A stretch of DNA of 64,000 nt from Sarcomyxa edulis (taxonomy: Eukaryota > Basidiomycota > Agaricomycetes > Agaricales > Mycenaceae), in NCBI GenBank assembly GCA_009761415.1, contig QUOL01000004.1, forward strand, positions 186,001-250,000, read 5' to 3'. A program made the translations under genes and the position numbers. The notes below the pieces were generated by a model, which was not told the DNA's origin, searched no databases, and worked only from the letters and a program-made list of their open reading frames with translations. Shown in pieces: positions 40,601 to 53,449 of the stretch (its first letter is position 1; each line of letters starts with the position of its first letter).

Positions 40601-41956
40601 GGACTTCAAACGGACATGGCCGCCTGCGGCGGCCGTCGACTTGGAATTAATTAGACCCTGGCTTACCTGCACAATTTGGTCAAATTACGGCCTGTCTTTT
40701 TCAGCCCACTATCACCTGTATGTGTGTCATTTACGAGGGAGCAACCGAACAAGTGGCACGGTGTGAGAGAGAAGTTGTAATGGTGAATTCCTTTTTGGGT
40801 CGCCACGATGCCACGTTCCGTGCAGATGAACTTCTGAATTCAACAACGTTCAACCGACAGGTCCCTGACCGCGTCCGCTTTGCGTCCGCGCGCCGCACGA
40901 TAGGAGCGGTAAGCATCTAAGATACAATAGGTCCATGCTAACCATGTGAGTGCTCTCGAGCATCCTAGCTTCATATAGCCGTATGCTAAACTCAAAAATG
41001 TCGATTTACCCGCACGATTTCAACAAGAATCCAAGTTAACTCTGTCTAGCTCTGTCTATGCATTCGCCTGCCACCGATTACTCTTCGAGCTGGTCAGGTA
41101 ATTTCGATGCCCCGTGTTTGAACACGTTCCTAACTACGGCTCCATCAGAACATGGTCGTACGGCATCCACGGCCTATCTTTCAACAGTGAGTAACAACTA
41201 ACAAGTCTTCAATCATTCATGCGTCTCAGCACTTCTCTATTATCTGCATGTGATGTAGGCACACCGTGCCTTCCCAGGCCTTCCCAGTCTCGCGGCTCGC
41301 CTCGAGCGATGAATTGCAACCTGCGAGTGCCTCGAGTGAGCTAGGTAGTTGCCTGTTTAGACCATACTGTCACGGCCTCTGGATTCAACAATGTTCAACC
41401 GCGATCTCGTCCAAGCCGACTCCACACAAAAATCAAATTCATCTGCCTCCAGTCAACTATCGCGGAAAGCCTAAGCGCTCAAGCTTCACGTCAACGGATC
41501 CCGTTAGGATCCCGTCTTAATGCAGTTTAATGGCATGATGTCAAACCTCGGTGTCTAGCCTCGCGGGTTGGCCACCAGTCGGAAATTTCCGTGCCTTGCC
41601 TAATGAAATGCCACAGGGTCGTTCCAGTAAGGCTACTTCGGTTCAGCATTTGTATCGGTCATGGGTTGCCCTGGGGGGTAGGACCGAGTCGAAGGGCATC
41701 TCGAGGCAACTCTGCTGAGAAATCTCCTTCAACGGATGTAAAATGCGTAGAGTTGGAGACCAATGAGATACGATCACCCGTTATCGTATCGCCTATGGAC
41801 GATCATGCACGTTTGGTGACAAAGTAGTATTGTGAGACCAGCGTTGACACGGACGGCTGACTGAAGAACCTTTACTTGTCCCCAGTTTACTAAATTTGAC
41901 ATCGTATTTAGTGTGGGAAGAATGTCGACGCCACGTATACCTATTTTTAGCCAAGG
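40601..41956. other. intergenic stretch between the tRNA and the gene-rich half
   Basis: Only short frames without motifs. It contains a GC-rich palindrome at about 40619-40634 (GCCGCCTGCGGCGGC). No repeats shared with the left half were noticed. Confidence 0.4.
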
Positions 41957-41964
41957 TATATAAG
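41957..41964 (+). promoter_or_regulatory. TATA box of the carbonic anhydrase gene
   Basis: TATATAAG lies 75 bp upstream of the ATG at 42032, a normal distance for a fungal Pol II promoter with a short leader. Confidence 0.45.
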
Positions 41965-42031
41965 GACGTCCAATGGGGAGGTTTACGCTTGGCAACCAAT
42001 TCTCCCATCTTGCCCATCAACACCCACCACC

Positions 42032-42932
42032 ATGGATTCATCAGCTCTCGATAACCCCCTACTCTCTCGTATACTCCTCTCAAACGCCCAGTGGGCCATC
42101 GACGTCGAACAAGACGAACCCGGCTTTTTTGCAAAATCCGCAGAGGGTCAATCACCCAAGGTCCGTCTGGCCACACTGTGATCGCACGATCTCATCTTTC
42201 TCACCACTGGTATCACTTGTATAGATTCTTTGGATAGGCTGTGCCGATTCTAGAGTCCCCGAGTCAGTCATCACTGGCTCCAGGCCAGGGGACATTTTCG
42301 TGCACAGAAATATTGCAAAGTAGGCCCCGTCTTTCGTCTCCATGCAACTCTCGCTCATATGGCCGTGATGACAGTCAATTCAGTCCCGACGACCCCAGCG
42401 CTCTTGCTGTTCTCGCATACGCTGTTGAGCATGTAGGAGTTGAACACGGTGCCTTTTCTCTTTCCTCCTCCGTTATCAACAGCATCCCAACCGTTGTTTT
42501 TCTTTCATCTCCCCCGTCCCTCTATAAACAGTGATAATCGTAGGCCACACTGAATGCGGAGGCGCTGCAGCCTGCTTTGCGGCCGCGCAAAGACCTTTAA
42601 CCAATCCTATAGTCACAGTACCCACATCTCCTCCAGACGACGCTCTAAATACCTGGCTAGCACCCTTGACTTCCCTAGCAGCATCTCTTCATATCTCCTC
42701 TACTCCCAAAGAACAAGCTCTCCCCCTCCTCGTGGAAGAGAACGTCAAAATGCAGGTCCAGAATCTTTGCCAAGCCCGCACAATTCTCAAGGCATGGGGA
42801 GAGGCAGGACAAACAACTGAACACGGGAAGAGAAAGGAGGTATGGGTACACGGATGGGTTTACGAGCTGGGCGAAGGAACGCTCAGGGATCTTGGGGTCT
42901 CGCAAGGTCCTTCTTCGCTCAAATCTCTCTGA
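42032..42932 (+). CDS. beta-carbonic anhydrase
   Basis: Interconverts CO2 and bicarbonate in the cytosol. Four exons: 42032 to about 42160, about 42225-42318, about 42375-42449 and about 42533-42932. The zinc ligands and active site of the beta class are present: [14 protein letters not shown] at the start of exon 2 and HTECGGAAA at the start of exon 4. [10 protein letters not shown] precedes the third exon. The C-terminus has [11 protein letters not shown] and [19 protein letters not shown], as in fungal enzymes. The ATG is in a strong context (CACCATGG). No targeting peptide is obvious. Introns use GTCCGT, GTAGGC and GTGCCT donors. Confidence 0.93.
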
Positions 42933-43277
42933 TTAGACTGCGAACATCCAGCTTCCGCCTCACCCGACTCTTGCTTCATCATCCAGTGCCACACCTATGC
43001 TCTTCTTGTTCGACTCACGCCCCGCCTACGACTGCTAGAGATTTATATTTGTACTTTTTTGGTTGTACCCAACGCCTCAATTCATGGTATATATATGAGT
43101 TTCGTACGTGTTTTCATCTCGTCCGCCAATATTAAGTTTCGCCATGACGTAAATTTGTGTAAGAATGAAAGCTTAAAAAAGCCACTTCAGGCCTTGGCCT
43201 CACCGCTCACATCAACCTGGTAATTCCACGCACAGGATGTCTAAATAGTGGTGTCTTGATAACCATTAGCATCGCCC

Positions 43278-44835
43278 ATGTCAGAAACAGTCGAGGGAAG
43301 TGCAGCTAACCCGCATCTCCACGCGGATCGCTTGCTGGTTCAGATCGCGTCTTACAACACAAACTTGCAAGGCGTATTGGGGCTACCTCAGGACCTTGTC
43401 GACTGGCTGTCCCCCACACTCCAAGTGTCTAGTTTCCTTTCCAGTGAGCAGGGCCGAGCACCAGATATCGTTGCTGTGGGATTCCAGGAACTACTCCCTC
43501 TCCACCTCGGACGTACGTATTCAATTTCCCTAATGATGGTAGCCTTCGAGTAACGATGTACCCACCGTGACAGTCGCTGGTCTATCCAAGTCGGTCATCA
43601 ATAACAGAGACTCCCATATTCTCTCTCAAATCGAGGCAAATGCCCCAAACAAAGAGGCATATTCTCTTATTGCCAAAGTTGTCAACGTCGGCGTCGCGTT
43701 GCTCGTGTATGGGCGGGATGAAGGAGTCGCTCAGAGGGTTCATGACGTGCAAACGGCATGGACAGGATGTGGCCCTGCTTATATGGGAAACAAGGGAGCG
43801 GTAGGCGTACGCTTTCGTGTCGCAGCGAAGGATGGAGGGTTGGGTGAAGTCCTTACGTGAGTCGAACTTTTTCCCATACTTTCAGAACTTCCAGTGATCA
43901 TGCCTTGGTATAGCTTCGTGGATGCACATCTGACAGCGCACGAACCGAAGCTAGCCAACCGGATTGCAGACTACCACCATATAGTCCGGACCCTACTATT
44001 TGCCCCTCTTCCTGAGAGCGGTCATGCACCGACGACGATGTACTCGACATCTCACCTGTTTGTTCTTGGTGATCTGAACTTCCGAGTCGTCCTCCCTCCG
44101 TCCCATCCACTGCTAGGTGCCTCGAACCGCCCGGAGTTGTCCCGTGCCCTCGACTCCGACAAAACCCGGGAAGAGCTCAAGGAGTTTGATCAGTTGCTCA
44201 TTGAACGGTGCAAAGGCACTGTTTTCATCGGCCTCAGGGAGGGTGAATTCTGGAGATTCAAATGTAGTTACAAATATCACCTTGGCGAGGTGGACAGATA
44301 CAGGTCTGCACATCCGTCTTCTCCTTGTATAATGAAGCCGGAATCTAATTGTTATGACAGTACCAAGAGGAGTCCATCGTGGACAGATCGGATACTGTAC
44401 ACCTCGTACAAGGATTCACCAGATACCCTAGATAAATCCGAAATCACAAACCTGTTGTATACTTCTATTCCTTCGTATACCACCTCAGATCATGTACGTC
44501 CATGTTCAAGTATTGGTGTTGTCTATCATTATTATAGCTTACGCGTTTTCTATCAGAAACCGATTGTATCTCTTCTCTTACTCCCTCCACCAGAACCCAG
44601 TCAAAGTGCACCACTCCTTCGCCTTCCAACAACTTTCAACCCGACCCCGGATCCTCACGCCCTACTGAAACGATACCTCGGCCGTTCGCTTGACCGGCTA
44701 ATCGGTACTATATGGTGGATCTTCACATTACTCGGCGCTGGCTCTGCTATAGTCGGAATCTTCAATTTTTTCCTCGGTTTCGGGGCATGGAATTGGTGGA
44801 ATCGGTCTGCCCCCGGAGTGCCTGGTACGGTCTGA
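43278..44835 (+). CDS. inositol polyphosphate 5-phosphatase with C-terminal membrane anchor
   Basis: Removes the 5-phosphate from phosphoinositides or inositol phosphates. Five exons (43278-43512, 43574-43856, 43914-44303, 44361-44493, 44557-44835) give about 439 residues. Motifs run in the expected order: QIASYNTNLQG, VAVGFQELLPLHLG, GPAYMGNKGAVGVRF, FVDAHLTAHE, FVLGDLNFRV, SPSWTDRILY and YTTSDHKPIV, the last two holding the conserved catalytic D and H. The last exon adds LIGTIWWIFTLLGAGSAIVG plus a second hydrophobic stretch, so the enzyme is probably tail-anchored in an internal membrane, which is common in fungal members. No SAC domain precedes it, unlike synaptojanins. Confidence 0.92.
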
Positions 44836-45099
44836 TTCTGGTGTTTCGTTGTGTGCATGTATTCTACAGGTCTCGCTTTGGAACATGGTTATCATTAATT
44901 ATATTTGCTTAAGATTGCAGGATTACAAAACAGTTCCGACATTAATAAGTTAGAAAAGAAGATTAAGAGCCGCTAATAAGTGTGCATAGCATACGAGTCG
45001 TTGGGCAATACTCGCTTATATCTCGCTGCACGCCTTTTACAACACATTCTGCGAAGAGACTGGTGAGCACAGCGACCCTAATATGACCGAAAGAGAAGC

Positions 45100-47502
45100 T
45101 CACAACAAAGTACAAATCAACAAAAGTAATCCAACCGCCCCGCCAACAGACCCTGCTATGATCGCAACTCTGTGCTTCTTGAGGAAAGACTCTGCGTCTG
45201 GGTCCACAACAACAAATTTCCTGTTCGGAAGTTCATCTGAGAACATATGTGTAAGTCTCGTACGATACAGACGGTCAGATCGATATACATGCCTTTGCTT
45301 GGAGGGTTTTGCGGATCGTAACAATATTGTTGGAAACATTTAGTACAGATATCCGAACGGGCCAAGACGGGAGACAGTTTGAGTCTTGCGCGGTCGACCG
45401 CGGCGCATTGTAGACATTTGCCCCAGTTGGAGTCCGGGGAGTTGGAGTTTGGGGTAAATCCACCAATCGTATTTGCGTGAGCTTGATCTAAGAAGGCTTG
45501 TGTGTAAGTAGATGTGTAGTCCAATTTGAAAGTGTTGGTACTAGAATGTTGATCAGTTTATGTAGTCGAAGAAAGTGCATTGCGGACTGACTTGGTGACA
45601 GGATCTTTGCCGGTGAGAGGAGGAGAATTCGGTAGATAGATCACCAAGGGATATTCGGGTGGAGTATGAGTTGGATCGCAGCCAAAGAAGGTAGGTCGAA
45701 GATTAAGTCCTGCGGCAACAAAGTCGTCTGTTGAATTAGGTAGAGGTGGGAACGCTTGATGTGAAGATTGAAGAAGTGTCGAAATTCGTCGAGCAGAATT
45801 CAATACAGAATCGCCGCTGTTGTAGAGCGTCTCAATGTGAAGACCAGCAGAATGAAAGGCCAATGCTTACTTGGGGAAGTTGTTGTTATCATTGGAAGTA
45901 GCGTCAACTCCTACGATGACGTCCAAATTCCTAGACTTTACGAACATGGGACCAAGGGGGACGACTTCTCCATTCGAACCTCCGTCGATCAATTGAAGAA
46001 AAGTATCAGAAGAGTCCTCAAATGTAGTGGATTCGAGACCTTGGAATGGGCTGATTGCATGTCAAGCTCGGGGTAGACGTGTTGGAGTGAAATATGCTCA
46101 CTTTGGCCAGACCGCGACATCATCCGACCGTATACGAATGTCTTGTAGTTTACGAATTATGAAGTTCTTTAAGGCGTTCAACGCTTTGAAAGATATTCCC
46201 TTGACGTCATTGTCCGCAGTATCCAGGACAGACTAAGTGCCTGTCAGTATGTGTGCATCTAGCAGAAACATGTATCACGTACGTTCAGGATATTGGAACT
46301 TGTGCCCATGACAAACCCGGCTTGGTCGAATTTCGTCACGCAAGCAGTATTGTTGGGCGGTTTGCCATTCGATAGAGGTGTACCGGCGAAGGTGAGATTC
46401 ATCATCGCACTCAGATTAGGATCAAAGGAACCGAATTCGAGAGGCGTTATCTATGTAGTCCGTTCAGCCAGAAGTTCAAGCACAAATAAGTCAGACCAGT
46501 TATCATACTTCATAAACAATTGGATCGAGAGGTAACGTTCCAGTGAAGTTCGAACCGACAGGTCTCGAGTCAGCGACAATGATGGGGAAAGGTGCATTGT
46601 TTTGTTGATATGCGGATGTAGAGGGAATTTCGGACCATAGCTGGCCTGCACCATGGGCGCTATCATTGGTGAAAAAATTGCTCTTTGTAGTCTGGTTCAG
46701 GAAATGATATGAGATTGCGCGAGCCCATGGGTCCGTCAAGCTCGTGTTACTGCAAAGTTTGGGTCAGCAGTGTGAAATTTCCAGGCTTGAGAGAGAACGC
46801 ACAGTCCCTTGTTCGCCTTTGCAATGACGCTTGTTACGAGACTACCATAAAACGCTATGTTATCGTGGTCCAGAATGTCCAGACCGCCCGGAAGCAAGAG
46901 GTTCAGATTGAGTATCCATCCTGACAAGTCCTTTCCGTTGCCAAGAACCAGATCAGGGATGGTCGGCCAATCGTTCAGGTAAAGTGAGCCGGTTAGCCAT
47001 GAACCACCTACGTGTTAGTACGTCAGATGAGATAAACTCAGACAAGACGAAAAGAAACTCAACCAGATAGACCAGAAAGATACGACGCGACTTGAAGGAG
47101 ACCACCCGTGCCTGCCGCTTTCGCAGAGTCATTGCGCGCATCCAACGCAGACAAAACACCTGCACCAAATTGTGCAGCTCTGTAACCTCCACCGCTGAAA
47201 GCTAAGCCAATTCTTGAGAGGTTTCCGCTAAGGAGACTAGCATTGTATCCTATATCAGAGCCGTCGCCAAGCCATGATTTCCAAGCGTCAGGAATGACCG
47301 TGGTTTCTCGAGTGTTCACGAACTCTATCTCGCCCGGATGGAGGCTTTGGTTTTGAGGCGTAAAAACACGTATCAGAGGATTAGTATCTGTGTCGGGACA
47401 TTGCACACCGGTGTCTGGCGCGTAGTCTGTGATGTTGTCTTGGGCTGCCACCAGTGCAAGCAAGAGCAGCAAAACTGCTGAGAGACAGCGAAAATGGGAC
47501 AT
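45100..47502 (-). CDS. lysophospholipase / phospholipase B, secreted or membrane-anchored
   Basis: Hydrolyses acyl chains of (lyso)phospholipids at the cell surface. About nine exons. A signal peptide (CLSAVLLLLLALVAAQ) is followed by the N-terminal cysteine region (DTGVQCPDTD). Next come the oxyanion and nucleophile motif IGLAFSGGGYRAAQFGAG and GSWLTGSLYLNDWPTI. Later LQLIDGGSNGEVVPLGP supplies the catalytic aspartate of the Ser-Asp dyad. Many N-x-S/T sites point to glycosylation. The cysteine-rich end (KCLQCAAVDRA, CTKCFQQYCYD) is typical of fungal phospholipase B. The last exon ends in a hydrophobic helix (VAIIAGSVGGAVGLLLLICT) with almost no tail, either a membrane span or a GPI-anchor signal. 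The nearby PIG-M gene is probably coincidental. Confidence 0.9.
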
Positions 47503-48363
47503 ATGAGGGACAGTTATGAATCTCCGTGTGCATAGGGTCTTTTATTCCGTTCACGGGCGTTCTAAAATCGCTGAGGCAGCACTGCAATAAGCACCACTCG
47601 GACATAGAAAATCATCGATCCCGGCTTGACCGAATCCACTGCCACTCTTCAAGTTCAGACAGATAGTGAGCGTTCGCCGTACTAAAATCTAGCATCGAAG
47701 GTATTGGTGTAGACGCGAGTGAAAGCCATCCAGGACGAAGAGAAAAGTCTCTGATTTTCAATCAGCTTTGTCAGTTGGGTGCGTCGGACGACCTGGAGGG
47801 AGATACTCGGAGATCAGTTTCAGCGAGACGCCCATACGGCGTGCACTGGTCGGATACCGAGCCGTACATATGAATCGGCCATTTTCCTGCCCCGATCCAG
47901 GAGCTTTGGGATCGCCATTGGGTAAGTAAAAGCTGGTGTCGCGATATGCTGGCTTGCACAGCGGTGCGGACACGCCTCAACGAGATACATGTTTGGAAGA
48001 AGTTGGAAGATGACCTTCATCGTCGTCGAAACAAAGCGGGAAGGAGGCTAAGAACCGACAAACACGACTTCTCCTGTCGTGTAATGCACTTGTTCGTCGC
48101 TGCAGATCAGCTCGCGGGGCGAATCCGACAAATCACGGTCAAAGCTAAAGGCTTGGTCAAGCTTGGGTCACGGTCAAGCTGTCAAGGCGATTTCCGATCA
48201 ACAATCGGTTGTTTGACTGGACATTGGCCGAGTAAACACACTCCCGAGATGCCGAGGTCTTGTTCAGGCAATATGAATCTGATAGATCTAGTGTACAAAG
48301 CCGGTATATGTAGATGAGGACTCGACGGGTTTAGTGAGTAGATAGCTGGTGATACTGATATAC
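47503..48363. other. intergenic, no gene supported
   Basis: Separates the lysophospholipase start from the transporter's stop. The frames on both strands have no motif or hydrophobic pattern. At about 48140-48180 the words GGTCAAGCT / GGTCACGGTCAAGCT repeat three times. Confidence 0.4.
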
Positions 48364-50875
48364 TTAGATTGCCGACCCACTGGCAACAGAATGCTTCCCT
48401 TTGTCTATCCTTCCGGCATCCGCGAGGTCGACGAGGGTGCCTTCAGCGTCTCTCGTATGGCCAACAACATCATCGACGGCCAACTCCTGTTCCTCTACAT
48501 CCACGGCAGTTTCTTGATTTTCTTGCGGGAGCCGAACAAGGGAAAGGAGTACGAAGGAGACAGCAACGCAACCCACAGACATGAAGAAGATAGCCTGTGG
48601 AAACGTAGCCACTGTCTTCATATATACCAGCCCATATATGGAAGGAGCTAGAATCTGAGAGCTATTCGTAGTCTGAGTATACAGTAGAAAGCGACCGCAA
48701 AGCAAGATGCGTACCATAAAGCCTGGACGACGCTCAAAGCGCCAAAAAGTCGTCCAGACTCCGTCCCGCCCCGTTTCGCGTACATCTCCAACGCGACACT
48801 TTGCAGCGCAGGTGAGAAGCCGGCTCCAAAAGACCCCATCACGCTGAACACAGCAAAAGGTAGAGCTGTAGATGCCAAAGCCATGAACGTATACGCTATT
48901 ATTTCGATGAAAAGGGACACTCGAGCAAGATTGAGGTCGAATTTCGGGGAATGCATGGCTTTGAGTTCGGTGGGTCGAGGCGGTCTTGGGGGAAATGAGG
49001 ATGTAGACGGAGATAGAAGAGGTTCCGACTCAGTAGGCTCTTGTGCAAGGCGAATGTATATAGGTTTGGGTTTGAAGAGCTTGATTATAGCTAGAAGAAA
49101 ACAGTCAGAGGTAAGTCAAATACGGACTAAATAAACACTTGCTTGGAAGTATAATGGTCAGAAAGCCTGCCCTCACAACACCTACGAGAGTGAGCCAGTA
49201 TCCGAGCTATGCCAGACTTTAAGATATAAACTTCTGTGTATGCGGAGGAAACAGGCATACCGTCTCAGAAGTCCACCCAAACGTCGAAGCTGCATACTGA
49301 AATTTGAATGTATAGGTTCCCTGAAAGAAGAGGTAGAAATCAGGTCGCGTTCAGTTGGAACTCATCAGATTACATCACTCACCATCAGAGAAATTGTAAA
49401 CCCATATCCGAGAGCTAAGAGCGTCAAACCCCAATCTTTCTTATGCTTCAACGGGTTCCCTCCCGACTCTGTAACCTCAGGCAGAAAGATGTTCAACGGC
49501 GTCAAGAATCCGAACAACCTCTTGAACTTGTAACTGAATCCCATCTGATCGCCGTTCTGGCACCCACGAGCAGCATCGAGCGACTCCTCAGCGTAACGTG
49601 TTTTACTATCGGACATCTGTCTTCGAGGAAGTGACTCGGGGATGACGAACCAGACCATGAGAGCGAAGATTATGTGAATGACCATGGCGACATAAAAAAC
49701 TGAGAGAACGGAATGGGAGACCCGGATGACCATGCTACCCACGGTAGGACCTATGGCCATACCAGTGAAGAGGAGGCCAAGAGCTAGGGAAAATGTCTGA
49801 GATCTGCGTGAGAAAACTCAGTTGGACGAACCACTTGGTAGACGCGACCGACATACCTGGTCGCTGGATTGGTAGTATCTGCAACATAAGCATGATTAGC
49901 TGCGATGGCAGTGCTCATACCTAGATGATTGTCACAGTTTGTTCGTTATCATAATACTGTATTTAGACGAGCAAGATGACGAACCACCGAGGCATCCTTC
50001 AAAGATAGGAGAGACGAGAAGGGCCCAATAGCCTCCAGGAATAATTCGAAAGAACAACGCCACAAGTATGAAGTTGATGTCCGCGAGAAGAAGACCCAAG
50101 ATAGATATTCCCATGACGCGGGTGCGACCATGGCGATCGGAGAACTGCCCTGAAGTTCAGCAAAGTAGACAGTGCTTGGGATGTATGTACTGACGGAGCC
50201 CCACCACGCGGTGGTTAAACAACCGATGACTCCCATAGTAGTAGTGATCACTGCAAAAGTATGCAAGCGTCAGGGACAGCTACATATCGTTGGGTCCATA
50301 CTAGCTACTCACCGGCTGTTAGTTTTGCGACGGCGGCTTGGACTACGGGGTCCGAAGCACAGAGATTTGATTTTGTACCAGTTCCAGCAGTCTGAATCAT
50401 CAAATTGATGTCGAACGCATCATTCGAGGATGACATGAAGCCCAACATGTAGCCTCGTTCAAAGATATCTGGTTTGTGGACACTGCACGCGAGCATGGTA
50501 TAGATCTCAATTCTGGGTGCAAGTGTCGCAGACATTGCGATCGCGGTGAACGGTGTCAAGATTAGAATCCTGAAGTAGTAACAAAATAGTTGAATATTGA
50601 TGGAGAGTCATAGATTGATGTACAAAGTGCACTAACCATAGAGCAGAACGCCTTTTCCACCAGGGCAGACCAAGCTGATCGTCATGAATGACATTCTCCG
50701 GTGCACCGATAAGCGTTTCCTCGGCTTCATGATGATGTACGAGTTCGCCTAGAAGTTCTACGGCGTCCTCTCCGACTGCGCCGTCCGCGAGGATCAACCC
50801 TTCTGCTTGAGATACATAGGGGGTAGAGGTGGTGGGTACACGTCGACGCGATTTGCTTCTCGAGTGATTCGACAT
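48364..50875 (-). CDS. MFS transporter
   Basis: A roughly 600-residue permease of the major facilitator superfamily with many exons. The N-terminus is a long cytosolic tail rich in Ser/Arg then Glu (SNHSRSKSRRRVPTTSTP, HHHEAEETLIG). Helices follow, including ILTPFTAIAMSATLAPRIE. Motif A is FSDRHGRTRVMGISILG between helices 2 and 3. Later come HAYVADTTNPATRSQTF and LGLLFTGMAIGPTVGS as in the DHA-like or tetracycline-type families. A central loop (NGDQMGFSYKFKRLFGFLTP) and a second half with FSVMGSFGAGFSPALQSVAL complete the fold. The acidic C-terminal tail ends ...GKHSVASGSAI. Substrate unknown. Small introns (50-60 nt) break it at least eight times. Confidence 0.85.
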
Positions 50876-51077
50876 GGTCTAGATGAGAGAGAGTGGGAGA
50901 GAAGAGATATCAGGGGTACACGCGGAGGCCTGGCATGAAGTAGTTATTTATGATCTGCGATGATACGAGTTAGACATGGAGGAAAGGATAAATATAATTT
51001 GGATCCGTCATCCACTTTGCATAACTTCTGTAATAGCCGACCTACTATCTTATCATCTTCATCACAACTTCACACTC

Positions 51078-51655
51078 ATGGTCTGCTAACCGTCTAGCCT
51101 CTTCAAGATACATATTCACTGACCTGAATATCCAGTCTCACACCGTAGACATCCCTCAGTCAATCAAGACATCTCTTCGCAAATTCAGGTTTGCACGTCG
51201 AAATGAAGGTAGCGCGGCACTTGTGATCAAGATCAACAAGAAGGATCTCGTTATGGAGGAAGTAGAGCAATTTGACAGCATCAGCATCGAGGACCTTGCT
51301 GAAGGTTCGTTGTTACTCTGACAGTTTGTACTGAAGCATTAATTCTATACGATAGAACTACCCGAGAACTCTCCTCGTTATGTGTTGCTCTCGTACGAGC
51401 TTAAACATCCAGATGGCAGGACATCATTCCCTCTCGTCCTCATCAACTGGGCGCCGACCTCCAGTGAAATCGGAATGATGACTTTGCACGCTAGCGCTCT
51501 TCTTGACTTCCAAACCACCGTGAGTGCATCGTCGAATTCCTCACGCGTTTACGAATTACTCATTCCTACAGGCCGATGTAAGCAAAGTTGTCGAGATACG
51601 AGAAGGCCCCGACGGGCTCACGAAGGAAGCTATAGATACGAAGCTGCTCTCATAG
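51078..51655 (+). CDS. GMF/ADF-homology actin regulator (glia maturation factor type)
   Basis: Binds Arp2/3 and promotes debranching of actin filaments. Proposed exons are 51078-51080 (ATG only), 51136-51304, 51356-51519 and 51572-51655, giving about 139 residues, the normal size. Sequence features are TVDIPQSIKTSLRKFRFARR, SAALVIKINKKDLVMEEVE, DLAEELPENSPRYVLLSYEL, HPDGRTSFPLVLINWAPTSS and the C-terminal helix EIREGPDGLTKEAIDTKLL. The last four blocks are characteristic of GMF rather than cofilin. The first exon is unusual: the initiation codon stands alone before an intron GTCTGC...TCCAG. It diverges from the transporter gene and runs towards the convergent gene at 51866. Confidence 0.85.
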
Positions 51656-51865
51656 CGGGGAATATATGTCTGCAAGTACTTGTTGTATACACTTACTACA
51701 TCCTGTTACCATCATCACAATCACAATCGGAAATTGTATACCACTCTTGGCATGCCCATTTCTAATGAGGACCGCAGCAGGCAGCGCAGCATGCTGGTTC
51801 TCGATCTCAAATCCCCGGCTCGCGACGCGCGTCCGAGTCGCAGATCCTTGTGATCATCCTGGGAA

Positions 51866-53449
51866 TCATCTTTTATACCCTTTCATGATACCCGCAAGCA
51901 CCCAGCAATTACCAAGAACATAGATTAGAGATCTGACCCAAAGGCCGTAGAACACCTGATCCCCGAGGAACTCAAGGCGATAAGCTTCGCTCAGCCAAAG
52001 GGCTTGCGTGCCGATCCATACTGCGAGGTATACAAGGGCGCGACGGGGTGGAATGGATAGTTGAGGGAGCAGGAGAGGAAGCAGAAGGAGGTACCAAAGG
52101 AAATACTAGAAAGCATTGACGCGTCAAGAACGACCGCGGGGTATAGATTAGCCACGTACCTGAGATGTGCAGACTTTGTTGAATATAACGAATGCCACCG
52201 TCTGAACAAACCATGTAAACACTAGATCCTCCTTCCTCCGTCCGAATAATAACCCAGTACCCAGAGTCAAGATCATTTGCGGAGCGAAACTCGTCAGAGG
52301 TGATTGCAAGAGGTCTCCAATCCATACCGGGATGTTAGAAGGGGAGGCATAAGTTGACGTCGACGGGTATGTCAGATATGTGAGGTAAAAGTAGGGTGAA
52401 AAGTTATGTCGATGGTCCAGTCGGTGTATATGGTATATATATGATTCGTAGAGGAAGGGGTAACCCCATCTAAAAAATACGTCAATCTCAGTCTCTTCAT
52501 CAAGACCTTTCATCGATTATGAGGACTCACATCAGGTAACAGATTGCTCCAAGCGCCAGGAAAGTCCCAGCACTCACAACGCCGAATAAGATGGTCCTCC
52601 AATTGATGATCGTGACCAGAAACGCCTTCCAACCTCTCTCCTTCCCCTTTGGATCTTTTGCGTGTTGTGTACCGACGATCCCCAGCAGCCCCACTCCGTA
52701 AACCACTGGATATATCTTCCAATGCGTGCTTAACCCCAGTAAAACAGCCATTGCATGCCAACGGTCCTTCAGCGCGCAATATAGGGTAAGAAGGACGAAG
52801 AAAGAGAGTACGGATTCAGAGGAACCACGAGTCGAGATGGTGAATACGAGGGGGTTGAGAAGGTGGACGGACGTGTAGAGTGTCGCTGCGGACGCGTGAG
52901 GAGATGGTGACGGTGAAGGACGATCCAAGACCGTGGCCGGGCTGGGAGATTTAGAGCTATTCGCCTGCGTGTCTTGTCGGCGCGATGTCCATGGAAGTAT
53001 CACAGAGACCAGAAGGTTGTAGATCAGCAGTCCATTCAATAGGTCACATAGTGCAAAGAGGTATTTCCCAAATGAAGGATGCACCCATTCGTTGGGAGCA
53101 AGGAGGAGTGCTAGTAGTGGCGTATATCTATAAGTCTCCCTCGTATACGGACTATTGAGAGGGTCAATGGACTTCAGTCTGCCGTTCAGTCCAGTCTGAC
53201 ATTCGGGACTCACTCGCCGAGGTTGAAGAGCTCTCCAAATGGGCCTTTAGCGTGGTTACCCGGAGGTACACCTGGGCTCAGGATAAAACGCGTAGCATCA
53301 CTGAAGACGCGATAATCCACGTCTGTGTATTTAACGACGGAGTGTGCGTCGTGCCATTCGCTGTAAAGAATCAGCGATACGCGGAGAATTGATGAGACGA
53401 TGAAGATGGTGCGGAAGGAGAACGTAGGTAGTGACCGAGTGAGGTTCAT
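51866..53449 (-). CDS. GPI mannosyltransferase I (PIG-M / Gpi14 type)
   Basis: Adds the first alpha-1,4 mannose to GPI precursors in the ER lumen. The N-terminus has a first helix (IFIVSSILRVSLILYSEWHD) and the lumenal active motif KYTDVDYRVFSDATRF with its DxD-like aspartates, then GPFGELFNLGE. The second exon shows YRYTPLLALLLAPN, GKYLFALCDLLNGLLIYNL, LLNPLVFTISTRGSSESVL and HWKIYPVVYG, all typical of the family. WGYPFLYESYIYHIHRLDHR and FSPYFY follow in exon 3, and a last multi-helix exon ends GIMKGYKR and TGA (51866-51868). A Ser/Pro-rich loop after helix 3 is longer than usual. About 420 residues, four exons. Confidence 0.93.

Noticed and set aside
45083..46535. Plus-strand frames over the lysophospholipase gene
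   Set aside because: The minus strand carries the complete conserved protein with introns; the plus-strand frames are antisense shadows.
51382..51765. Long plus-strand frame reading through the third intron of the GMF-like gene
   Set aside because: Splicing at GTGAGT...CTACAG gives the conserved C-terminus; the read-through tail has no resemblance to the family.
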